Shown piece after piece: positions 8,024-20,000 of a stretch of DNA of 41,362 nucleotides (positions within the stretch are counted from its first letter, which is position 1; every line of letters starts with the position of its first letter). The position numbers and the translations under genes were made by a program. Source of the stretch: Phycisphaerae bacterium (GTDB lineage Bacteria; Planctomycetota; Phycisphaerae; UBA1845; UTPLA1); NCBI GenBank assembly GCA_016935885.1, contig JAFGQA010000159.1, forward strand, positions 1 through 41,362, given 5' to 3'. The notes under the pieces are model-generated. The model saw only the letters and a program-made list of their open reading frames with translations, was not told the DNA's origin and searched no databases.

Positions 8024-11000
8024 GTGATGGTTTCGTTGAATAGTCAGGATAATCGAGCAACGTGCCCGAAGCGGATCTGCGGGATCTGTTGGGGTCTGCT
8101 GCTGGCGGCGTTTGTCGGTGGAGCGATTTGCGCCTCAGCGGGGGCGGAGGATCCGCCCAAGAAGAAGCCAGTCACGACGACGAAACCGGCCAAAGAGGAC
8201 AAGGAGGCGTCCAAGGAATCGGGCCAGGAGGAGAAGGCGGCATCTGAAGGACCCGTTAAGGAGGACAAGGGCTCGTCGCAGGAACCGGCCAAGGATAGGA
8301 AGGAGACGTCCGACAAGCCGGCTGAGAAGAAGGAAGACGCCAGTGATGCGCTGGAGGAGGCAAGGCGCAAGGCGATGGCATCGATTGGGAAGCACGGCGC
8401 CGCCAAGCAGGATGCGCCTACTACTCAGGAAGCCGCCAAGGAAGAAGTTGCGAAGAAGGAATCATCGAAGAAGGAGCCCGTAAAGGGCACTACGGCCGAG
8501 GGCAAGGCGGGCAAGGGCGCACCGCCACAGGGCGAGGCACCAAAGGGGGAAGCGGCCAGGGAGGCTGATCCACCGCCGCGCCGGGAGGCCAAGGATGAAT
8601 CGGGCAAGGCCGGTGCCCGCGACGTTTCACCGGGGGCAGGCGGGGCCGAATCCAAAGGCGCCGGCAATATCGAGAAGTCGCCCGAGGTCTCGCCGCAGAC
8701 CCGACGGAGTGCCACGGCTGTGGCACCTGAGCGCCGGGACGATACGTCGCGGGCTGGCCCCAGGGTGGTGGGGCCGAAGCACGTCGGCGGCAAGAGCGTG
8801 GCTGGTGTGAAGGAGCGAGGCGGGGTTCGGAGGAGCGCGGCGAAGAAACTGAGCAGTCCTGACCGGCAGAGCCCGAGTCGTGATCGCAAGTTGGGCGGAC
8901 AAGAGCCGCGGCGCAAGCTGCGTCCGCTGAAGGGTGCTGAGCCCAAGATGCCGGTACAGGCCGATTCGGCGGAAGACGAAGCGGACGAGACCTCACTGGC
9001 ACCTTTGACGGACACCTCGACCACGATGATCAAGTTCGAGGTGACGGCGTCGAATCCTGAAGACTGCCTGTACCGCTTCGACTATGACAGGACGCCGTGG
9101 TCGGATGTGTTGGCGGATTTTTCCCGCATGAGCGGTCTGTCCTGGTTGAGCGAGCCGGATCCGCCGGTATCGGGCGACGTGACGTTCCGAAGCCCGCGTG
9201 ACTTCACCTACAAGGAGGCGATGCGTCAACTCAATGAGCTGCTGCTGGCTCGGGTCTTGGATAAGTACCTGATTCAGCGGAGGGAGAACTACCTGGAGAT
9301 CAAGCGGCTTGCGGATTGGATGCGGGACATCCCGCCGGAGAAGATGTTCAGTGACTTCGACGCCATGGAGGCGACGAATCCAGACGATTTCGACATCGTG
9401 CTGGTGTACATCGACGTCCCGGAGGGGTGGACCGGGTACGACGTGATCGAGGCGTTCCGGCCGATGTTTTCCGACACGTACGGCACGCAGGTTCGAGGCG
9501 ACAAGATCGAGTTGACCGGTCTCGTGCGGGAGCACCGCCGATGGCGGGACGTGATAGGGAGGATGGTGAAAATCGGGCCGCAGGAAGGACCTCCGCAAGA
9601 CGACATGCGCGTCACGCTGACGATTCCGTTGAAGTCGGTGAGGGCCGCCGACGCCCAGACGACGTTGAAGCAACTGTATCCTGTCAGCGCACCCGTGCGC
9701 GTGGGAAAGCGGGGGACGGGACCGGGCATCGATCACAACCAGGACATGAACAACAAGATCGAAATCGTCCCGGACATACAGAACAACAGGTTGTTGATCA
9801 AGGCGGCGCGGCACAAAGCGGCGGAGATTGCTCAGATGGTTGAGAATCTCGACAGCGGCTCGCCGCCGGCGCCGCCACAGATGAAGGTGATCAGGCTTGA
9901 ACACGCCAGCGCGGCCGACGTGCAGGCGCAGTTGAAGCCAATCTTCCAGAGCCAGCAGGCCTCGACGGGTGGTGGCAAGCGAGGCGCCGGGCCCTGGGTG
10001 CCGGAGGAGATCGAGAGGGCCCTGGATCGCGACATCATCGCTGAACCGGGCAGCAACTCGGTCATCCTGATCGGTAGCCCGGAGGGCATCGCCAGTGCCG
10101 AGCAGTTGGTCAAGGAGCGAGACGTGCCGGACTCGAATTGGGTCAACGAGATCATCGAGTTGCAGCACGCCAAGGCCGATCACATCGCCGCGATGGTAAC
10201 GGGTGCCGTGTCGTCGGGTGTCAGGGGCCCTGGGGGCAAGATCGTCGCGGGCGGCCGCGAGCGTGAGATCGTGCCGCGGACGAGCACAACGCTGCTGGTG
10301 TCGTGCGGCAAGCACGAGCTGCCAGAGATTCGTGAACTCGTGGCCAAGCTCGACGTGCCGCAGGACGACGAGGCCGTGGAGCACCTGGTCAGGCTACAGG
10401 CGGCCACGCCCAGCGTGATAGCGCCGATTCTCCAGCAGCTTTTCGCCGAGAGTAACGCGCCGCGTGTGACGCCCCGAAAGGGCCAGCCCAGCCGTCCGCC
10501 GATCGGCGCAAGGACGCGGTTTATCCCCGTGGACGCGACCGGTCACCTGATCGTCTATTGCAGCGACGAGGAATGGGAGCGGGCCGAGCCACTGATTGAG
10601 GAGCTTGACAAGCAGGAACAAGGCAGTCAGCCGGTCCTGCGGACCTTCACGCTGAACAACGCCGACGCGTCGGACGTGGCGGGCATGTTGGAGAGCATGT
10701 TCCCGCCCCCGCCGATGGAGAAGGGCCAGATGCCATCGCGGCAGCAGATCACGGCCGACCCGTACCATAACACGGTCCAGATCTTCGCCGGCGCGGACTT
10801 CATCGAGAAGGTCTCGCCGCTGATCGAGCAACTGGACATTCAGACGGAGGAGCTGACGGTCATCCACTTGCAACACGCCAAGGCCGTGGACGTGGCACCG
10901 GTTCTGACACAGATTTTCGGTGGCAGGGGGGGCGCCCCCGTGGTGTCTCGCCCGAGGGTCAAAGGCCGGCCGCAACCGGCGAGCCCCGCTTCATCCGGCG

Positions 11001-14000
11001 GGTCGGACGTGAGTATCGTGGCCGAGCCGATCACCAACTCGCTGCTGGTGACCGCACCGCCGAAGGAGCTCGAGCGGATCCGGGATCTTGTGGCGCAGAT
11101 GGATGCAGGAGCAGAGGTGGCGCGTGTCATTCTTGAGGCCGAGAATCGCCCCGCGGCGGAGGTGGCCGAGACGTTGCAGAGCCTGATGGGCCCGGCAGCG
11201 CCGAGCCGCGCGGTCGGCAAGCCGGGCGTCGTTCCCGGGGCATCGAGTGTCGGCGGCGAGGGTTTGAAGATCCTTGCCGATGGCAACCGCGTCATCCTGG
11301 AGGGCACGCACGAGGACGTGGCGAAGGCGGTGCAGTACTTCGACATCATCGATGTGCTCGACCAGAAGCCGATCAGCAAGAAGTACTACGTGATGGACGC
11401 GGAGGAGGATGAGAGGAAGCTGCGGGGGCTTCTGGGCAGCCCCGTTGCGGGGAAACCAGCGGCCGGCCCAGCCGGCGGAAGGCGGGGCAGGTCCGCACCT
11501 CCGTCGGCGCCCACATCAAGCGCGGTCCAGATCGTGGCGGATACGTACGAGAACACGCTGTTGATCCGGGCGATGCCGAGCGAGTTCGTCGTCATCGATG
11601 AGCTGCTGACCATGATGCTGAGCGATCCTCAGAAGATCCCGGGATTGGCTGAAGAAATTGAGCCGCTCGAGGGATTCTTCGTCTATCCGCTCAAGTACGT
11701 GAAGGCCTTCGACATCGCGTGGACGCTCGAGGACTTGGTGAACACAGGCCCCAAGAGCACGATTCAGTTCGACGAAGGTCCGGATGAGCGGATCCTGCTG
11801 GTCCGCGGGTGCAAGCCGGCTCAACGGGAGATGGTTGAGAAGTACATCGAGATGTTCGACATCCCGAGCGGCACGGCCCTTCCCGCGGATACGTTGGTGA
11901 TCGAGACGGACAAGATGTCGGGCGAGCACATGATGCAGATGATCCTGACGCGCTACCCGAATCCGAACAAGCGGCAGATTCGCGTATTGGATACGGGTTT
12001 CACGACGGGCAGGGTCCAGATCATCGACGTTCACGAAGGGGAAGAGGAGAAGGAGGAACAGAAGAAGGAACAAGATAAGAAAGAAGAAGAGAAGAAAGAC
12101 GAAAGGGAACCGGAAGCCGTTCCCGTCAGCTTCGCCAATCCCTGCGTGCTGCCATTGAGCCTGCTGAACAGTCTGCCGGCGCTCGTTCTTGGCCAGTCGA
12201 TTGCGGCCGGCCATGACAAAGAACCGGCTGATCCGCCGGTCGCGGCTGCTGACGATGAGCATGCCGGTCCGACGGCGGCACCCGCCGAGGAACCGGTCGC
12301 ACGGCCGGTGCCGAATGAGGGTCGCCGGTTACAGGCACCGCCTGTTCAAGCCGCGGATGCTCCGACCACAGCCCCAGAAGATGATGCGGGGGCGATCAAG
12401 ATGTTTGTCGATCCGTTCACCGGCAAGTTGATTGTGGAGGTACCGGAGGACGAGAAGGACTTCTTCCAGAACTGGCTCGATGATCTCACGGGCGGCAAGG
12501 CCCCGACGGTCTATTGCCAGTTCCCGCTCAGGTATGCGGACGTGAGCGCTGCCGCTCAGCTTCTGAATGACATCTTCAACCAGCCGCAGGCGCGGGTGCA
12601 GCGGCAGCGGACGCCACGGCAGCAGCCGGCGCAGCCCGGCGCCCAGGGAGCGAAGGGCGATCAAAGGGGTGGGAGGCCGCAGCCGCAACAGCCGGTTGCG
12701 CCTGAACCGGTTCCGACGCGGATCAAAGTCGTGCCCGATTCGCGGACGCGGAGCCTGTTCGTGGTGGCACCTTTGTCCGACATTCCAGCGATCAGCGAAG
12801 TGCTGAAGATCTACGACAGTCCGGTGGAGGGCGTCAGGACCATCAAGTTCTTCAAGTTGGTCAACCTTGACGCGACGCAGGTTGTGGAGAACCTGCGAGA
12901 GATACTTGGTCTGGGCGCGACCGGCCGCAGCCGTCGAATGCTCCCCCAGCCCCGTGGTCGTGGTCAGCAGCCTTTGACGCCGCAACAGCAGCAGCAGATG
13001 CTGCAAATGCAGGGCCAGCAGGGTCAAGGCACGATGGTGTCATCCGAGAACGTGAAGCTGACAGCCGAATCGCAGACCAATTCGATCATCGCCCAGGCCC
13101 CGCCGGACACGTTGGAGCTGATCGGCAGTCTGATTGCCGAATTGGAGAAGGAGACCAACACCACCAGGATCGAGATGAAGCGCGTGCAGTTGGTGCGTGC
13201 CCGGGCGACCGAGGTGGCCACGATCGTCAAGGACGTTGCCGGCCAGATGGTGTCGGGCGCCGGTCCTGGCGCAGGTGGTGGCGGGCGGCGCGGAAGCGGC
13301 AGGGTGTCGGTCAACGCCGACGCGAGGACGAACAGCGTTATCCTCGCCGGGGAAGTCAAGGACCTCGATCGCGTAGAGGGGATCGTCAAGGATCTCGACG
13401 TGGATGACGGCAGCGGTTCGGCGATTAAGCAGTTCGCCGTCAAGGGCGATCCGAGGGCGACGGCCGACACGTTGAGGGCGCTCTTCGCGGGGCGCGGCAC
13501 GCAATCGGACATCGTGATCACGCCGAACGACGCGACCGGCGTCGTGCTGGTCAAGGCCCCGTTGCCGCTGATGGCCGAGATCGAGAAGCAGATCGTCGAG
13601 ATGGACGCGAAGGTGGAGGCCGAGAAGGCCCTCCGCGTGATCAAAATGGAATACGCCGACGCCGAGGTGGTCGCGAGGAACTTGCAGACGATCTTCGGCG
13701 AGTCCGGCGCCAGGCGGGGCCGATCCGGTCAGAAGATCAACATCAGTGGCAACAAGGCCAACAAGACGCTGTACGTGCAGTGCCCTGACGACCGGTTCGA
13801 GGAGATTAAGCAGGTCGCGTTGGGTATGGATAAGGCCCCGGAGGCCCTGCAAGTCAAGCCGTTCCAGCTCAAGTACGCCTCCGCGATCGCCGTCCACAAG
13901 CAGCTCGAGACGTTGATGATGCAGGCGGCGAGAACGCACGGGATGGGCGATGTTCAGTTGGACCTGATTGGCGTTCTGCCTGACGCGCGAACGAACTCGC

Positions 14001-17000
14001 TGATCGTCAGCGGCGGGCCGCTGACGTTTTTGCTGATCGACCAGGTGCTGGCCGCGGTGGACGTGGAGCCGGAGACGCCCGTCAAGATCGAGACGAAGAC
14101 CTATACGCTGGCGCGATCGCTCAACGCAGGGGACGTTAAACGAAACATCGACGAGCTATTCCGGAACGAGGACCCCAGGACCACTGGCGTGGAGAAGCCC
14201 GTCGTGACCGCGAACCAGGCGGGCAACGTCGTGACCGTGAAGGCCAACAAGACGCAGCACGAGGAGATCCTGAAGAACATCATCGAGCCGGTGCAGACCG
14301 CGGTCGGGGAGCCGCTCGAGGATTACCAGGTGAAGCTGCAATATGCCCGGGCGGACGAGATCAAGCCGACGCTCGAGGAGTTCATGAACAAGTGGCGGCA
14401 GAGCCGGGGCAATAAGCCACAGGACGGTTTCACGATCACGGCGGACCCCAACAGCAACCTGCTGCTGCTCAACTGCTCGCCAAGCACGAAGGCGGTGTTC
14501 GACAAGCAGCTTGCCGAGCTTGACACCGAAGTCAGGAAGGGGCGCGACCGGATCGTCCGGCGGTACTCCTTGAGGTTCGCCAACCTTCAGACCGTCGTCA
14601 ATGCCGTGACGCAGGCCTTCCGGCGGCCGGGGCGCGTGTCGCCGCGCGACCAGGTGGACGCCAGCCTGGATTGGGACACGAGTTCGGTGGTTGTGCTGGC
14701 CAGCGAGGAGAACCACGAATCAGTCGCGGAGATGGTCGCCGCCATGGATGTGGAGGTTGCGGCTGGCGGCCGCTTGACGCGGACGTTCACGTTCAAGTAT
14801 GCGGAGCCGTGGCAGATTCCGAGGGTGATCAACGAGCAATTTCGAACAAGGAGCAAGAATCCGAATGACCAGGTGACCGCGAGCTATATCAACGGCACGA
14901 TGTCGGTCGTCGTCTCGGCAGACGAGCTGAGCATGGAGAAGGTGGCAGAGTTCATCGAAGGGGTGGACGTGCCCTCGGAGGACGAGAAGATCACCAAGTA
15001 CATGCGACTGAAGAATGCCCGAGCGGACACGGTGGCCAACGTTCTGAACCAGGCGCACCGAAACTCGACGCCGCGGACGCCGACCGGTGTGTACCCCGAG
15101 AACTACGCCGCGGAGATGAGCACGAACACGTTGATCGTGACGGCGCCGCAGAACCGGTTCGAGGAGATCGAGAAGACCATCGCCGAGTTGGACGTGGTCG
15201 ACAGCGGCGGGCGCGTCACGCGGACGTTTACGCTCAAATACGCCGAGCCGTGGTACATGCCCGGCATCATCAACGCCCAGTTCGCCAATCGGTTCAGCAA
15301 GAACCCGAATGACCAGGTGAACTGCAGCTACATCAACGGCACGATGTCGGTGGTGGTGACAGCCAGCGAGGATAACATGCAGAGAGTCGCGACGTTCATC
15401 GAGGAGGTGGACGTGCCGTCGGCCGAGGGCGAGAAGATCACTAAGCTGTTCAAGCTGAAGAACGCCCGCGCCGACTCACTGGCCAACATTCTGAACCAGG
15501 CGCACCACAACTCGACACCGCGGCCTCGCGACGGGATTTACCCAGTTACGTACGCCTGTGACATGACCAGCAACATACTGATCGTGACGGCGCCAGCGGA
15601 CAGGTTTGAGGAGATCGAGGCCCGCGTCGTGGAGTTGGACGTCGAGGACGGCACCCGAGCTACCCGGACGTTCAACGTTCGCTATGTGGCTCCGTGGACG
15701 ATGGCCAACATCATCAACCAGCAGTTCCGCAGCGGGAGCCGAAACCCAAACGACCAGGTCCTCGCCAGCTTCGAGGACGGCACGATGTCCATCATCGTCA
15801 CGGCCAACGAGCGGAACATGGCCCAGGTGGCCTCCCTGATCGAGGAGGCTGACAAGATGCCGGCCTCCGGCATGAAGGAGACGCGGTTCATCAAGCTGAA
15901 GAACGCCCGGGCAGACGAACTGGTGCGGCCGTTGACCGAGGCGGTTCAGGCCAAGACGACGCCGGACCGCCGAGGCCGTTACCCGGTGACCATCACTGCC
16001 GACGTGGCCTCGAACAACCTGATCGTCACGGCGGTGATGGACATGTTCCCGGAGATCGAGAACATGGTCGCGGGCCTGGACGTGGACCAGGGCGATCGGC
16101 TCCGCAAGGTGTTCAAGCTGACCTATGCTGATCCGGGCTCGGTCTCGCAGATGATTCAGAACGTCTTTCGGCCTGTGGGCCGGAATCCCTCACCGCGCGA
16201 CCAGGTGGCCAGTTCGGACGACTGGACGACCAACAGCGTGATCGTCACGGCGTCCGAGGAGAACATGGCCGAGATCGAGAAGCTCCTCGAGGAGATGGAT
16301 GCGCCCGGCGATGAGATGCGCACGCACCACGTGATCGAGGTGGCCAATTCCAACGCAAACGACGTGGCGCAGAGCTTGCAGCAGATCTTCGACGCCGCCA
16401 ATCGCGGTCGGCGCGGACAGCGAGCCTCGGCCACGATCCGGGCGATTGGAGGCACCACGAAGCTCGCCGTCTATGCCAACGCGGAGGAGATGAAGCAGAT
16501 AGAGACGCTCGTGCAGCAGATCGACGTCGAGGGCGGCAAGATCGTGCACGCCGTGCCCATGCCTGAACTGGTGCCCGCCAAGAGCATCGCGGAGAACATC
16601 AACAAGATCTACGGTTCGAGCCGTGGGCAGGACGGCATCCGGGCCGAGTTCCATGAGCCGACCAACACGCTGCTGGTCTTCGCCACCGATTCGGAGTTCG
16701 ACCGGATCAACGAGCAGGTCATCAAGGTGCTGAGCGAGCGGCCCACCATCGGCGAACTGAAGATCCACAAGATTCCGCTGAAGAACGCCGTGGCCGACGA
16801 GGTGGCCCGGACGTTGCAGGATTTCTTCGACAAGAAGGCGGGCGTTCAGCGCGGTGGGGGCTCCAGGCCGTGGTGGACCGAGCAGTCCGCCGAGAAGCAA
16901 CTGGAGAATCAGGTCACCGTCATCGCCGAGCCGGCGAGCAACATGCTGATCGTCTATTGCACCGACACGACCAAGGAGATGATTGACGATCTGCTGGCCG

Positions 17001-20000
17001 ACATCGACAGCGATGAGCCTCTCAACGAGCGGGTCATGAGAATGGTCGCCCTGAAGTACATGGACGCCAGCGAGATGCTGGACATCCTGACCGAGTACCT
17101 GAAGGTGTCGAAACGCACGAAGGAGGACACGAGCAGCAATCTTCCGTGGTGGATGCGCGGCCGTGGGAGCCAAAACCAGGAGGAGAAGGTCGTGCTGGTG
17201 GGCGACATGCGGCTGAAGGCGGTCGAGTCGTCGAACTCGATCATCGTCGTCGGCCGGCCCGATGGCGTCGCAGACGTGCTGGCGAAGATCGAGGAGATGG
17301 ATGTCGAGGACGCCCAGGGCGCGAACGAGCCGCAGACGATCGTCTTGAAGAACGCCAACGCGACCGAGATGGCCGACACGCTGGAGCGGACGTTCTGCGA
17401 TCCGAGTAGGACGAAGACGCGTGGCAGCAGCTACGTGGCACCGACGATCGTGGCCGTCGAGGCGACGAACAGCATCATGGTCGTGGCGAAGCCGCAGGAA
17501 TTCAACCTGATCAAGAAGGTGGCGGAGGATCTGGATTCCGAGATGGTGGATACGAGCGGCGTGCAGTTGCTCCGCGTGCCGGCCGGACGGGACGTGGAGG
17601 AACTGGCCCGGATGATCGAGGAGCAGATCAACGAGGCCGAGGACAACAAGAAGTCGGTCAACAAGAACTACCGGCCGAGCCACGTGAAGATCACAGCCGA
17701 CGCGATCTCGAGTACGCTGCTTGTCGCGGGCGCCAAGGCCCAGTTCGAGGATGTCGAGCGGCTGGTGAACGAACTCGTCGCGAGGGGCCCCGCGGGCGGC
17801 AGGGTGCGGCAGGTGATCCCGCTGGAGAACATGTCGCCGGAGAAGGCCAAGCAACTGATTGAGCAGCTTCAACAGGGCAGTTCCGGCTCGAGCAGCCAGG
17901 GCAGCCGGCGGACCGGCGGCGGGCGTGGGCGCCGCGGCGACGCCGGCTGGACGCAGCATCGGCGGTATGAAAAGAGCATTGGGTGCGAGAAGGGATTCTC
18001 GCACCAGCATGTGTGTTCATGCGGTTGCCTCCGGCCTGGGCGCCCCCCGGCCAAGGCCGGGGGCTCTTGGGGGCAGACGGCGTGTGCCGCGACGCTGCCG
18101 GGCTTCTTGGCCCAGGTCTCGTTGAGCACGGCGATTGCGCAGACGTCGACCACGCAGCCGGCCGAGAAGGCGAAGAAAACCGCGCCCGTGGTCAGCAAGA
18201 TTCGCCCGAGGAAGAAGGCGGGGCAACCTCCCAGCGGTGAGCAGGAGACGGCGCAACGGGGCCGGCGCTCGCCTGGAGGCCACGCGGAGCGAGTGCCGCC
18301 TATGACACCCGAGGAGCGGATTCGCGCGACGACGCAGCCGGCCGGCGTGGCCAGCTTGTCGGACTCCGCAAAAAACGCGATTCAGAAGCGTTTATCCGGC
18401 GCGCCGATCGATATCGCCGAGGCGGGCCCCGGTGCCATCATCTTCGAGGGAAACGCGGAGGATCTGGAGGTTGTCCAGTCCATCCTCAAGATGCTCGACA
18501 CGGCGATTCCGGAGAAGTCGATCGAGTACGTCAGGCTGGAAAGCGCCCGGGCGACGGACCTGGCCCAGACGTTGCAGGACGTCTTCAAGAAGATCGAGAA
18601 GGTGGGCGACCGGGCGGTTCAGCCTGAGGACATCGTTGACGTGATCGCCGACGCGCGGACGAACGGCATCTACATCGCGGCGACTGAGGACAAGATGGCG
18701 CAGGCGTTGGCTTTGATCGAGCGCAATGAGGCGGCGGCTGCCGACGTTACCAAGAACGTCCGCCGATTTGTGTTTGAGAATCGCCGCGTGTCGGAGGCCG
18801 GCGAGACGCTCAAGAAGATGGTCACCTCGTATCTGAAGCAGAAGAAGCTGCCGGTGGATGCCATCGGCATCGAGGTGGACCCGCAGACGAACTCGGTCTT
18901 TATCACTGGCGGCGAGAACGATCTGGACTTCGTGGAGCAGCTCCTTGATGGCCTGGACGCGGAGTTGCCGGACGAGGCGGACCTGAAAGAGGGGGCCAAG
19001 CGGTCGATGCAGGAGGCCGACATCATGATCGTTCCGCTCCGCGTGGCCGACGCGAACGCGCTGGGCGGGTTGCTCAACGACCTGTTGCAGAAGGCCGCCA
19101 CCGGCGACACGCCGATGAAGGACTTCATTCGGCGGATGCGGATCTTGGACGAGAACGGCGAGCCGATTGCCCAGATCGACCTGAACCGTCCCATCGTCGT
19201 GTTCGGCGACCCGGATAGCAATTCGGTGGTCATCGCCAGCAGTCGGGATAATTGCCTGATCATGAAGCAGGTGGCCAAGGCGTTCGACAAGGAGCCCGCC
19301 CGGGCGGAGGTCCGCCACGTGGTGATGGACCTTGAGTATGCCGACGCGACCGAGGTGGCCGAGCAACTGGGCAACCTGTTGCAGGAGAGCGAGTCGCTGA
19401 CGAAGCGGCCCGGCAAGAGCGAGACGTTCGGCGTGCCGGAGGGCGTGTCGGGGGCGTTGGTTTATTCAGCGGTCGTGAAGCCGGACGCCCGGACGAACCA
19501 GGTGATGATCGTCGGCCGGCCGGACTCGGTGGAGATCATCGAGGGGCTGGTCAAGGAGCTGGACGTCAAGGGGCTGGACGTGATGCCGTTCGAGATCGTG
19601 AAGCTGGAGTTTGCCAGCGCGACGGCACTGGAGGAGGCCCTGACGGACATGATGGAGAAGCGGGCGGAGGCCCTTCCCAAGGGATCGGGCCCCAACGCCG
19701 AGAACGCCGAGAAGGTCATCATCCGTGGCGACCCACGGACCGAATCGTTGATCATCGCGGCCAAGCCGGCGCGGATGGAGGAGCTTCGCGGGCTGGTCAA
19801 GAAGCTGGACATCCCCGCGTCGGCCCTGATCGAGAACATTCGCACGATCACGCTGAAGGAGTCCAGCGCGACCGACCTGGCGGACAAGTTGAAGGACCTT
19901 TGGGAGCAGCGGAAGAACCAGCGCGAGGGCGGCACCGGGTCTCTGAAGCTTGAGATTCCCGCCATTGTGCCGGACGAGCGCAGCAATTCGCTGATCGTCG

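Larger units (their letters stand above)
17875..18400 (+). other. Insertion 2 in the giant secretin, repeat-laden and splitting a module
   Basis: About 175 codons between the first half of a module (GRVRQVIPLENMSPEKAKQL) and its second half (PIDIAEAGPGAIIFEGNAED). It opens with Gly/Ser/Arg, then runs through two DNA hairpins (17982-18005 and 18043-18073). A Cys-rich stretch (HVCSCGCLRPG) and a signal-peptide-like piece (TLPGFLAQVSLSTAIAQ) follow. It ends in Lys/Pro/Thr linkers with TTQPA twice. Codon content and composition differ from the module array on both sides. Confidence 0.65.
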
